Positions 1-6,783 of a stretch of 64,000 nt of DNA are shown here, piece by piece. The notes beneath the pieces are model-generated. The model was not told where the DNA came from. It saw nothing but the letters and a program-made list of their open reading frames with translations, and ran no database searches. Source of the DNA: Azorhizobium sp965227945 (GTDB taxonomy: Bacteria; Pseudomonadota; Alphaproteobacteria; Rhizobiales; Xanthobacteraceae); the NCBI GenBank assembly GCA_965227945.1, contig CBDDGQ010000006.1, positions 3,162,001-3,226,000 of the forward strand. Direction: 5' to 3'. The position numbers and the translations under genes were made by a program. The first letter of the stretch is position 1. The number at the start of each line of letters is the position of its first letter.

Positions 1-56
1 GGGCCGTTTTTGTTTTGTGGCTTGGTCAGCATACCCTCGCGCCGGGAGGACCGACC

Positions 57-221
57 ATGACCGAACCAGATCCACTTGACGCGCTTTCGAGCGAGATTGC
101 TCGCCTTCGGAACATCGCCAGGGGATTGGAGCTCACCACGCTCGCCTACCTGCTGGAAATGGCGCGCCTGGAAGCCGCTGCGCAGGCGAAGCTCCGCATC
201 CCAAAAACGCGAGGCAGATAG
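57..221 (+). CDS. Tiny helical hypothetical protein, copy 1
   Basis: A 54-residue acidic-to-basic protein with no recognised function. The ATG at 57 is preceded by a GGGAGGA ribosome site six bases upstream, which is why I prefer it to an in-frame ATG at 15. The core is one amphipathic helix with the pattern LRNIA..LELTTLAYLLEMARLEAAA. The same pattern occurs in a broken form at 4126-4281 (TEGLETVAYLLELAMVEV) and loosely in the next gene, so this is a small family repeated at the edges of the island. A helix of this kind could mediate dimerisation or bind a partner, but nothing shows which. Confidence 0.6.
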   Translation: MTEPDPLDALSSEIARLRNIARGLELTTLAYLLEMARLEAAAQAKLRIPKTRGR

Positions 222-262
222 AATAACTCCCGGATGCGGCGCATCTAGGGGGAGTCAAAGCT

Positions 263-439
263 GTGAAAGATTTTGAAACAATCTCGGATACCAAGCAATA
301 TATTTACGAACTGGCTCTTGAACTTAAGAGAATGGCAGAGCAAGAGGGAGATGTAGTGCTTGCGATGCTTTTGGGAATGGCTGCGATGCAGGCGTCCCAG
401 CCATCCACCGGGCCAAAAAATCCACAACTGAACAACTAG
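263..439 (+). CDS. Tiny helical hypothetical protein, copy 2 (GTG start)
   Basis: A 58-residue frame starting with GTG, nine bases after a GGGGGAG purine run. The protein begins MKDFETISDTKQYIYELALE and has a central helix LKRMAEQEGDVVLAMLLGMAAMQA. This has the same layout as the preceding gene (charged segment, short Gly/Asp turn, then an alternating Met/Leu/Ala helix) and is probably a divergent paralogue. It ends in a Pro/Asn-rich tail. It runs towards the JAB gene and stops just before a strong hairpin. No function can be assigned; it lies next to the ubiquitin-like genes, but on the opposite strand. Confidence 0.5.
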   Translation: MKDFETISDTKQYIYELALELKRMAEQEGDVVLAMLLGMAAMQASQPSTGPKNPQLNN

Positions 440-453
440 CCACCATGCGTGGC

Positions 454-474
454 CCCCGCCGCTCGGCGGCGGGG
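454..474. terminator. GC-rich hairpin between convergent genes
   Basis: A perfect 9-bp stem (CCCCGCCGC / GCGGCGGGG) closes on a three-base TCG loop. It lies between the plus-strand small gene ending at 439 and the minus-strand JAB gene ending at 561, so it could stop transcription from both sides. There is no T-run, so intrinsic termination is inferred from position and stem strength only. Confidence 0.5.
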
Positions 475-560
475 ATCAGCGCCCGACTGCCGCTACATCT
501 TCACGGTCTGAAGGGACGGGGCTGTGCGGCGGCGTCTAGATATCCCACGATAGACACGAC

Positions 561-1292
561 TCACGGCTGGCGGGCGCCTAACGAAGCCCTTTTTTTCTCC
601 AGATCTTCGCGCATCAGCTCCCGCCAGAAACTGGAGAGTATCTCCGCATCTTCCCGGTTCAGGCGAGAAAAATCGTTGATGTGAGACAGGTAAGCATTCA
701 CGTTCTCGCGCCATTCCGCGATTGGAAACTCTGGCTCTGCCGCTCTTGATTCGTGCGCCGGCGCGGGGGGCAAGGACGTCACCAAAACGTCGGCAGCGAT
801 AGGCTCTGGCACGTCCAGTGACACGATCCAACCCGTTACCTCTGGTATCCCTTCGTCGAAAGTGATGATGGGCGCAAGAAATTGCGTCCAGCCAGATACC
901 AGATCGCGCCCGCGTTCAAGGGTTCCCCGAATTGAGGCAATGTCCCCATCGCCGCTCCCCGGGCGCCCGCGGGACAGCACCTTCATGCTACCGGGATGTG
1001 AGTGGCAGATCCCGAGAACAGTCTTGCCATAAGGGTGAAGCTCAACATTGGCGTAGTGCTGCACGAAAGGCGCATTTAGCTGGACGTGGCCGCCTCCAGC
1101 GTTAACTCGCCCGCGCGCGTCCATCATTGGGGGCATCGGCCGGACGTCGGTGACATGCAGCGGAGCGTCTAGACGCCCGGCTAACACGGCATAGGTCTCG
1201 GGCGGGTGCGCACCGACAGTCTTCATGAGCATGTCATGGGCATCCGGCGCGAAGGTGATCGTCGGCTGTCGGGAAGGGATCAGAGCATTCAT
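561..1292 (-). CDS. JAB/MPN-domain metalloprotease (deubiquitinase-like isopeptidase)
   Basis: This is a 243-residue JAB (Mov34/MPN/PAD-1) protein. The family uses a zinc ion to cut isopeptide or C-terminal bonds next to ubiquitin-like folds. The JAMM metal site is visible as Glu32, the His97-Ser-His99 pair in GICHSHPG, and a downstream Ser113 with Asp115/Asp117. The segment between HxH and the Ser/Asp is longer than the usual seven residues. The region after about residue 170 is a charged helical tail. The start is nine bases after the stop of the E2-like gene, with a GGAG site upstream, so the two genes are probably cotranscribed. With the E1-like gene they form a conjugation/deconjugation set. 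Confidence 0.88.
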   Translation of the reverse strand: MNALIPSRQPTITFAPDAHDMLMKTVGAHPPETYAVLAGRLDAPLHVTDVRPMPPMMDARGRVNAGGGHVQLNAPFVQHYANVELHPYGKTVLGICHSHPGSMKVLSRGRPGSGDGDIASIRGTLERGRDLVSGWTQFLAPIITFDEGIPEVTGWIVSLDVPEPIAADVLVTSLPPAPAHESRAAEPEFPIAEWRENVNAYLSHINDFSRLNREDAEILSSFWRELMREDLEKKRASLGARQP

Positions 1293-1301
1293 GATGCGTT
1301 C

Positions 1302-1670
1302 TCAGCTCCAGGAACGACCGTCGCGGATGTAGCGAACGGTGCATTTGGCCCACCAAATGGCGATAGCGGCTGCGGTCGGGAGGTCTCGCGGCTCCGTGCC
1401 CGGCTTGTGGCAGATGTAGATGCTCCCATCCGTTCTCGTGAGCCGGTGAGTTGCGTGGCTTGAGCTGTCGCGATTGCCGTAGCCAGGCTGCCGGATGATG
1501 TCCGTGACATAGGTCCCGTCTGAAGATTTTCGGGAACAAAAGACAAACATTTTGTTCTCGGTCTCGAAATCGAACTTGTAGCCGTCGCTATGCAACGGAA
1601 GGTTTTCGTAGAATTGGCGGAGGTCCGGTGCATTCTGGATAAAACGGAGTTCAAACTTGTTACTGGTCAT
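1302..1670 (-). CDS. Probable E2-fold (UBC-like) small protein
   Basis: A 122-residue protein between the JAB and E1-like genes. The ATG at 1670 has an AGGA site and matches where the protein-like composition begins; an upstream GTG at 1823 would add an arginine-rich stretch that does not look like protein. The second half shows a pattern seen in prokaryotic E2 proteins: two spaced histidines, DGSIYIC with Cys87, then a Trp-rich helix (AIAIWWAKC) followed by an aromatic turn and RDGRSW. Cys87 would be the thioester-forming residue. The assignment rests on this short pattern plus its place between E1 and JAB genes. An alternative is an unrelated adaptor or metal-binding protein of the same operons. 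Confidence 0.5.
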   Translation of the reverse strand: MTSNKFELRFIQNAPDLRQFYENLPLHSDGYKFDFETENKMFVFCSRKSSDGTYVTDIIRQPGYGNRDSSSHATHRLTRTDGSIYICHKPGTEPRDLPTAAAIAIWWAKCTVRYIRDGRSWS

Positions 1671-1741
1671 TGTCTTCGTCCTACCGTGGGGCCGACGAGG
1701 CTGTCGCGGGTACGACAATGCCTGCCGTCGTGTGGGGCGAA

Positions 1742-1835
1742 GGGGATCGGCTCGCGGCCGATCCCCAGTTTGGTAACTCCGGCGCAGGAGGAGACGTGGG
1801 CGGGTTGCGACCGCTCGCGTCACTCCTCACTTACC
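1742..1835 (+). other. Strongly structured RNA-like element in the E1-E2 gap
   Basis: Two adjoining folds lie in the 310-base gap. First, 1742-1751 pairs perfectly with 1757-1766 (10 bp, five-base loop). Second, GGTAA (1772-1776) can pair with TTACC (1831-1835). These enclose GAGGAG (1788-1793) paired with CTCCTC (1823-1828), a two-base bulge, and a ten-pair stem 1794-1803 with 1811-1820 capped by a seven-base loop. Two of the inner pairs are G-U wobbles only if the plus strand is transcribed; on the minus strand they become A-C mismatches. This favours a plus-strand transcript, antisense to the operon. Nothing here matches an RNA family I recognise. Confidence 0.4.
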
Positions 1836-1899
1836 GGAAGACGTCGGGTCGGAACGGGCTCGGCCGATCAGCCGGAACCGTATTCGTGGGCTGCCCCAT
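1831..1899 (-). CDS. Possible 22-residue microprotein between E1 and E2 genes
   Basis: A minus-strand frame of 22 codons starting at ATG 1899 and ending with TAA at 1831-1833. An AGGAGG at 1908-1913 sits eight bases upstream, the best ribosome site in the island. The peptide starts MGQPTNTVPADRPSPF and is rich in proline and arginine. It is too short to be a ubiquitin-like fold. It could be a leader peptide controlling the E2-JAB genes, a small conjugation partner, or chance. Its stop codon lies in the outer stem of the structured element, which would fit translation-coupled folding. Confidence 0.33.
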   Translation of the reverse strand: MGQPTNTVPADRPSPFRPDVFR

Positions 1900-1980
1900 T
1901 GGGGTGACCTCCTATTGGGCTGCGCACTTTGAGGTTTGGACAGCGCGAGGCGCAGCGAGCCGCGTCGTCCGGAGCCGCGT

Positions 1981-2847
1981 TTAGGAAGCGGCCCCGCAGG
2001 CCGAACACGCCCATCCCGTCTGGGACGGGCGCGAGAACTGCCGATCGGCAAACAGCTTTCCGCTTGTGAGGCGGTCGCCGAAGATATCGTCCGGCGCCGA
2101 CCAGAGCGCCGGGTCTATTCGCGCAAGCAATGCGGGCTGCTCAATGAAGGCTTCGCCTATGCGAGCGATTGGGAGCGTCGAACCAACACGAAAATGTAAA
2201 ATACCCAGAGTGATCAAGAGTATCTTGGCGTTCAACAAGGCTGCGGAAGCGCGATGGCTTGGATAGAAAGAACGCTGGGGCTTAACTGTGGTATTTGTCT
2301 CGATCCGTTCGCGGGCGAAACAGGCGTAGCAGCCACGTCCATGGTGGGACTCTGCGGGAAAGGTCCCGAGAATGTCACAGGCTCCGTTGTCTCCGTGCAT
2401 AGAGCCTGTGAGGAGGTCCCTATCGCGTTTCAGCGCCTCCTCATTGATCCTGGCCGCCGCTTCAACGGAGTCGGTCATTGACCATATGATACGGGGCGAC
2501 CACGCTCTGTTCGCCTGTTCGGGGGTAAGCTTATTGTCGTGGCACTTGAAGGTGACGACGCAGCAGCCGGGATTAACACGTAGGATCCGGCGCTTTGCGG
2601 CCTCCACTTTCGGAAGACCTACATCCTCGCAATCGAAGCCTGAGGTCGCGACATTGTTCCATGTGACCTCATCCTCGTCGATCAGGCAAGCTTCGCGGAT
2701 GCCATAGGAGGCAAGATCGATGACGCACGGCGTGATGCCGCCGGCACCGAAGCAGGTCAGCGCCGTGCTCTCCATCAGATCGAGATCGATCAGCCCGTGA
2801 TGGCGGGTCTGTCGTGCGGTCCGAAGCGAGTCCGAAGGATGTCCCAT
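1981..2847 (-). CDS. ThiF/E1-like adenylyltransferase
   Basis: A 288-residue E1-like enzyme. Members adenylate the C-terminus of a ubiquitin-like protein and pass it on as a thioester. The ATP site is visible as CFGAGGIT (residues 32-39), followed by LIDEDEVTWNN (55-65) and the GLPKVEAAKRRI segment. Two CxxC pairs, CYAC (173-176) and CSAC near the C-terminus (281-284), make the zinc knuckle typical of MoeB/ThiF/E1 proteins. The catalytic cysteine is not certain; Cys157 is one candidate. I chose ATG 2847 over a TTG at 2904 because AGGAG lies eight bases upstream. It is the first gene of the E1-E2-JAB run. Confidence 0.87.
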   Translation of the reverse strand: MGHPSDSLRTARQTRHHGLIDLDLMESTALTCFGAGGITPCVIDLASYGIREACLIDEDEVTWNNVATSGFDCEDVGLPKVEAAKRRILRVNPGCCVVTFKCHDNKLTPEQANRAWSPRIIWSMTDSVEAAARINEEALKRDRDLLTGSMHGDNGACDILGTFPAESHHGRGCYACFARERIETNTTVKPQRSFYPSHRASAALLNAKILLITLGILHFRVGSTLPIARIGEAFIEQPALLARIDPALWSAPDDIFGDRLTSGKLFADRQFSRPSQTGWACSACGAAS

Positions 2848-2896
2848 CAGCTTTCTCCTGCTGGGATCCATTCTATGCGGAGGGGCGACGACACAA

Positions 2897-2933
2897 ATGG
2901 ACAAGTGTGGATTGCAGTTCCATACTTTTCCAT
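2897..2933. promoter_or_regulatory. Repeated TTCCAT half-sites between E1 and HTH genes
   Basis: Two direct TTCCAT copies (2918-2923 and 2928-2933) are spaced by exactly ten bases, with an inverted ATGGA at 2897-2901. They lie between the divergent E1-like gene and the HTH-type gene. The spacing of one helical turn suits a regulator binding as a dimer, and the neighbouring HTH protein is the natural candidate. This is inferred from spacing and position only. Confidence 0.35.
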
Positions 2934-2973
2934 TGCACCGAAAAGGGAGACTTAGGAGTTGAAGCGACCTTTA

Positions 2974-3828
2974 ATGGAAAACATGATCCAGCTGAAAAAG
3001 GAACTTGGCATGTCTCCCGAAAATATAGCTATTAATATAAACAGTGTTCTGGCTAAGTCAAAAATAAGACATATTCCAAAGAAAAATATTAATGGAAAGA
3101 CGCTGCGCAACTGGGCATCTGGAGAGTCTGAGCCCAATGCGGATACACTCCGGGCTGTTTGTTCGTACATTATGTATGGTGACAACTTGGCAAAAATATC
3201 TGAAAAAGATTACGACATAAATACGATAATGAGTTTAGAGGGTGATTTTAAAACATCTTTTATTGGAAATATACTTGGTAAGTATAGGTCGATTACTCAG
3301 AGAAAAGAAAGAAAATATTTCAAATATGCGATACACGCGGATGCAATTTTGAACGAAGATCATGGAGAGTTCGGGTCGCCTCTTGGTGTTGTTGGTGTAT
3401 ATTCAGTTGAATTTGCTGAAGGTGCTTATGAAGTTAGTGATGGAGAGGCGTATTTTGTGTACGAAAAGCAGAAAGCAATATCGATACGGAAGCGCGGGGA
3501 TTGGACTTCGAGTAGTTACTCGAATACAAAAAACAGAATATTTATTAATTTCATGATGCACAATGATAATCCGCTGTTTGATGCGGAGGAGGGTGGGTAT
3601 GAAGGGCATATCAATATGAGGCAAATGCGAAATATCAATCCTATTCTTGGATCTGTCGCATTTTTAGGGAATTTTTTCGATCTCTCTGAAAAGAGAATTA
3701 AGAACTACATGGGGGGGATATATGCGGAGTCGATTGACCGCATATACGATAAAAATCAAATGTTGAAGGATGAGTGCCTGAGGTTCATTGAGTTGGCTGG
3801 TTCGACATCGAGAATTAATGTAAAATGA
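2974..3828 (+). CDS. AT-rich HTH-type protein with unknown C-terminal domain
   Basis: About 284 residues. I recognise no family with certainty. The N-terminal 70 residues contain two helices and the segment TLRNWASGESEPNADTLRAV, the layout of a Cro/C1-type HTH. Residues 110-230 look beta-rich (VVGVYSVEFAEGAY, YFVYEKQKAISI) and could be a ligand-sensing domain. A AGGAG lies 15 bases before ATG 2974, abuts a TTG at 2959, and is 24 bases before ATG 2983, so the start is uncertain. The base composition is strikingly AT-rich compared with everything around it, a sign of recent transfer. It is divergent from the E1-like gene and may be its regulator or part of a defence unit. Confidence 0.6.
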   Translation: MENMIQLKKELGMSPENIAININSVLAKSKIRHIPKKNINGKTLRNWASGESEPNADTLRAVCSYIMYGDNLAKISEKDYDINTIMSLEGDFKTSFIGNILGKYRSITQRKERKYFKYAIHADAILNEDHGEFGSPLGVVGVYSVEFAEGAYEVSDGEAYFVYEKQKAISIRKRGDWTSSSYSNTKNRIFINFMMHNDNPLFDAEEGGYEGHINMRQMRNINPILGSVAFLGNFFDLSEKRIKNYMGGIYAESIDRIYDKNQMLKDECLRFIELAGSTSRINVK

Positions 3829-4125
3829 TTTATTGTAGTGCTCGATTGACTTTCCCGTTTGGGCTTGATGTTGCCGGACGTTTTCCCGCCCACGGAGACT
3901 ATTTGATGGGACTGAGGCACCGCTCCCGATCTTCTGTTCTGAGCAATGCTCAATGCTGTGACGATGCTCGACCGAATCCGCAACACGCGGGAGCCCTCGA
4001 CTACGGCAGCTAGACTAGCATCCAGAGGATCTCGGTCGGAGCCGTCTCTACCCTGAAGCGGATCCGTTTCGGGTTAGCCAAGGCCCTCGGAGCTGATAGG
4101 CTTCCTCCCCTCGCGGATGATAAGC
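3829..4125. other. Intergenic stretch, no convincing gene
   Basis: About 300 bases of medium GC after the HTH-type gene. Short frames such as one reading STLKRIRFGLAKALGADR have no ribosome site and no start that keeps them open, so they look like residues of an older gene rather than working ones. No repeat or RNA signature was recognised here. Confidence 0.4.
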
Positions 4126-4281
4126 ATGACCCAGCCGGACCCGTTGGAAAATCTGAGGATTGAGATTTAGAAACTCCGCATGATCGCTGCGACCGAGGGC
4201 CTGGAGACGGTGGCATACCTGCTAGAACTGGCCATGGTTGAGGTCAGGGCCGCCGCAAACGCCTGGGCACCTCGGAAGTAG
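4126..4281 (+). pseudogene. Broken third copy of the tiny helical protein
   Basis: Reading from ATG 4126 gives MTQPDPLENLRIEI, then an amber TAG at 4168-4170, then KLRMIAATEGLETVAYLLEL and an Ala-rich end, with a normal stop at 4279-4281. The first and second parts both align with the gene at 57-221 in the same frame, so only one codon interrupts it; a CAG-to-TAG change or a sequencing error would explain this. There is no clear ribosome site. Re-initiation at ATG 4180 could still give a 33-residue product. It lies at the far side of the island from the intact copy. Confidence 0.65.
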
Positions 4282-4315
4282 CGCCGGGGGCCGCTACGCT
4301 CGCCGGTGTCCCACG

Positions 4316-5038
4316 CTATGCCGCGTCCTGGCGCCTACCTCGCGCCACAATCTGGAGCTCTGCCTCCGGCAAAGGCCGTTGCAGAGCTGCCGCGACATCC
4401 CATGGCGCCGTCATCCATGTCTCGATTTCGTCAGCCTTGGTAAGGATCACCGGCATGGCCTTGGGATGCACTGATGCCACCGGCTCGGTCGGAGCAGTGG
4501 TCAGGAAGCCATAGAGATCCGCCGTCACCTCGCCTTCCTTCACCTTCCTCACGCTAGTCCAGTCTTGAACCCAGATGCCGGCAAAGAAGGCGAGGGGGCG
4601 CTCTTCGCCGAATGCAAACCATACGTCGCCGCCGGCATCGCGGTTAAACTCGCTGAAGGATGTGAAGGGCACCAGGCATCGGTTCGCCGGCCCAAGCCAT
4701 CGTTTCCAGTGGGCAGAGCTGGTGTTGCGGATGTTCGTGGTTCCACTGTCCGGTTCCATCCGCAGCAGGGCCTTGAAATCCTCCACTGGCTTGCCTTTGG
4801 CCTCCAGCTTCCGGGCGCGCGTCGTCGCCGCGTCGAGCAGCGCCTTTTGCGATGAAGGCAGGCCCCACCGCGCCACTACCAGTTCCCGAATGCCGTCGCC
4901 GCCAGTGCGCACGATCGGGGCGACGTAGTCCGGGAAAATGCCGGGCATGGGCGGGAGGTTGCCCGTGGTGTCCCGCATGGCCCTGGACAGAGCGCGGATT
5001 GCTTGTTGTCCCCTGGTGACGCTGTAGAGGTTACACAT
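4316..5038 (-). CDS. SRAP-domain abasic-site processing protein (HMCES/YedK family)
   Basis: A 240-residue SRAP protein. The family traps abasic sites in single-stranded DNA through its second residue, forming a thiazolidine crosslink that shields the lesion. The start is fixed by this chemistry: Cys2 in MCNLYSV must be exposed after Met removal, so ATG 5038 is chosen over an upstream frame. Other active-site positions are Asn105 in NIRNTSS, Glu130 in FTSFSEF, and the histidine of ASVHPKAMPVIL. This motif has an extra residue compared with the common HxxMP form. It lies 117 bases downstream of exonuclease III on the same strand, which also acts on abasic sites. Confidence 0.92.
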   Translation of the reverse strand: MCNLYSVTRGQQAIRALSRAMRDTTGNLPPMPGIFPDYVAPIVRTGGDGIRELVVARWGLPSSQKALLDAATTRARKLEAKGKPVEDFKALLRMEPDSGTTNIRNTSSAHWKRWLGPANRCLVPFTSFSEFNRDAGGDVWFAFGEERPLAFFAGIWVQDWTSVRKVKEGEVTADLYGFLTTAPTEPVASVHPKAMPVILTKADEIETWMTAPWDVAAALQRPLPEAELQIVARGRRQDAA

Positions 5039-5155
5039 GAGGCAAAGTTCCGTGACCGACGTCGCGGAGGATATCAGCTCGCGCGTTCCTGATGGGGCAT
5101 TCCCTTCGCCCGCACGGCTCGGAGCACGGCAAGTCCTGAGGCGATGCACCGTGTT

Positions 5156-5926
5156 TCACTTCAGTTGCATCCACACGGGGGCATGATCGCTGGCCTTGTC
5201 CCAGCCCCGCACATCCCGGTCCACCCCTGTGGCCACGACGTCCTCCACCAAGGCTGGGCTGATCATGAAGTGGTCGATGCGGAGGCCTGCATCCCGGGCG
5301 AAGGCATTCCGAAAATACTTCCAGAACGTGTAGATGCGGTCTTGGGGGTGAAGGTGCCGCACGGCGTCAGTCCACCCGTCCTCCATCAACTCTGCGAAGG
5401 CCGCCCGAACCTCCGGGCGAAACAGCGCGTCATCCCGCCAACGGTCCGGTGCATAGACGTCAAGGTCGGTCGGCATGACATTGAAGTCTCCAGCAAGGAC
5501 CACCGGGAGGTCGAGTTCCAGAAGCTCGCGGCCATACGCCCGCAGCCGCTGCAACCAGCGCAACTTGTAATCGAACCGGGGGCCGGGCGTGGGATTGCCG
5601 TTTGGAACGTACAGGCACCCGACAATGATGCCGTCGATGGCCGCTTCGAGATATCGACTTTGCTCGTCGGCCGCCTCTCCAGCCAAACCCCGCCCGGTTT
5701 CGAGAGGGACCTGGTCCCGTGCCAGGATCGCCACGCCATTCCAGGCCTTCTGACCGTGCCATATGGCTCCATAACCGGCCCGCTCGATTGCCTTCATCGG
5801 AAAGCGCTCCTGCGGCGCCTTCAGTTCCTGCAGGCAGACGATGTCGGGCTGTGTCTCCTCAAGCCAGCGGAGGAGGATCGCCAGCCGCCCGTTGACCCCG
5901 TTCACGTTGAAGCTGGCAATGCGCAT
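5156..5926 (-). CDS. xthA: Exodeoxyribonuclease III (AP endonuclease)
   Basis: A 256-residue enzyme of the endonuclease/exonuclease/phosphatase superfamily. It cuts 5' to abasic sites and digests duplex DNA from 3' ends. Conserved parts are visible in order: IASFNVNGVNGR at the N-terminus, the metal-binding Glu in CLQELKAP, LYVPNG, GDFNVMPTDLDVY, and the C-terminal SDHAPVW. The start MRIASFN at 5926 fits the family's N-terminus; the upstream in-frame extension is arginine-rich and unlike protein. It is followed by the SRAP gene on the same strand. Confidence 0.94.
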   Translation of the reverse strand: MRIASFNVNGVNGRLAILLRWLEETQPDIVCLQELKAPQERFPMKAIERAGYGAIWHGQKAWNGVAILARDQVPLETGRGLAGEAADEQSRYLEAAIDGIIVGCLYVPNGNPTPGPRFDYKLRWLQRLRAYGRELLELDLPVVLAGDFNVMPTDLDVYAPDRWRDDALFRPEVRAAFAELMEDGWTDAVRHLHPQDRIYTFWKYFRNAFARDAGLRIDHFMISPALVEDVVATGVDRDVRGWDKASDHAPVWMQLK

Positions 5927-6117
5927 CTGGCCTCGAACGCTCCCTTGGCGAGGACGGGGACAGAGGGCAACGCGACCACGCGCCGATGGGTCCACCGGCG
6001 CAGCCCCTTCGCATCCTTGTCCCCGCAAATCACAGCATGAGGGCGGGTCTCAAGTTTGCACTTGTTCTTGTTTCGTTCTCATGGAATCCATAAGCCCCTC
6101 AAGCCCTGGAGTGTGCC

Positions 6118-6324
6118 ATGCCGAGCGATCCCGCGCCCGCCGAAGACAGCCCTTTTGACGTTTCGGAATCTGACATCGATGCGGCCATCGAGGCGTGCCA
6201 TGGCGATGTGCGCGGGGCGATCCGGGCCTTGCTGATCGCCTATGCCATGCTGGAGCGGGAGCTTGCGGTGCAGGTGTCGCATGGCTACCGGCGCCGCTCC
6301 TCTCGTGGTCGGCCGAGCTCGTGA
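6118..6324 (+). CDS. Small hypothetical protein, possible UBA-like helical fold
   Basis: A 68-residue protein with an acidic N-terminus, a central helical part (SESDIDAAIEACHGDVRGAIRALL, shown here as a pattern of about 24 positions at residues 17-40) and an arginine-rich tail. The D-x-x-A-A-I-E-A-C-x-G-D-V-x-x-A-I-R pattern resembles three-helix UBA/CUE-type domains, but this may be chance. The following gene starts nine bases after its stop, so both are probably cotranscribed. Function unknown. Confidence 0.65.
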   Translation: MPSDPAPAEDSPFDVSESDIDAAIEACHGDVRGAIRALLIAYAMLERELAVQVSHGYRRRSSRGRPSS

Positions 6325-6333
6325 GGGGCGGGG

Positions 6334-6660
6334 GTGGGTGATACACCGCGTCTGGAGGACTATCCGTGGGTCGTGGTGCGATTTGACTGCACCATCTGCC
6401 ACAGGAAGGGGCACACGAGGTTGGCCCGTCTCGCTGAAAAATACGGTGCGGCCATCAGCCTGGATGACCTGCTGACCCGTGTCGCCTGGTCGTGCCCATA
6501 TCCCCGCGGAGCGATGACCTGGCGCTCGCGGCCCAGGAAATACCAGGTTCTGTGTGGCATCCGGCTTCCTGACTTTGACAGGCCCGGTCCCCCGCCGCCG
6601 GATACGCCGGGGCCGCATTTGCGTCTTGTGCCACCAGCGCCAGACACTGACGTAGCTTGA
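6334..6660 (+). CDS. Hypothetical protein with Cys pairs, possible zinc binding
   Basis: A 108-residue protein starting with GTG in the sequence GGGGCGGGGGTGGGTG, nine bases after the preceding gene. It contains CTICHRKGH in the first quarter and two further cysteines (WSCPYP and VLCGIR), which could form a zinc site. The C-terminal third is a proline-rich tail (PGPPPPDTPGPHL). No family function is recognised. The two genes together look like a small conserved pair rather than an isolated frame. Confidence 0.6.
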   Translation: MGDTPRLEDYPWVVVRFDCTICHRKGHTRLARLAEKYGAAISLDDLLTRVAWSCPYPRGAMTWRSRPRKYQVLCGIRLPDFDRPGPPPPDTPGPHLRLVPPAPDTDVA

Positions 6661-6783
6661 GCGCGGGAAGGGTGGCCCTGAAGGTCCGGCCGGCGAGGTT
6701 CTCGACCTGGGAGGGAGCTGCACTAGACAAAGGGATCGTCACCTGCTGAAACGGTGATCTCGCCGCCAAGGGAATTGAAAGTG

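Noticed and set aside
1302..1823. Longer form of the E2-like protein starting from GTG 1823
   Set aside because: The extra 51 residues are arginine-rich and overlap the structured element; ATG 1670 has its own ribosome site.
1671..1980. Possible ubiquitin-like protein gene in the E1-E2 gap
   Set aside because: All three minus-strand frames were read; only arginine-rich stretches and the 22-codon frame are open, none with a beta-grasp pattern or a terminal glycine.
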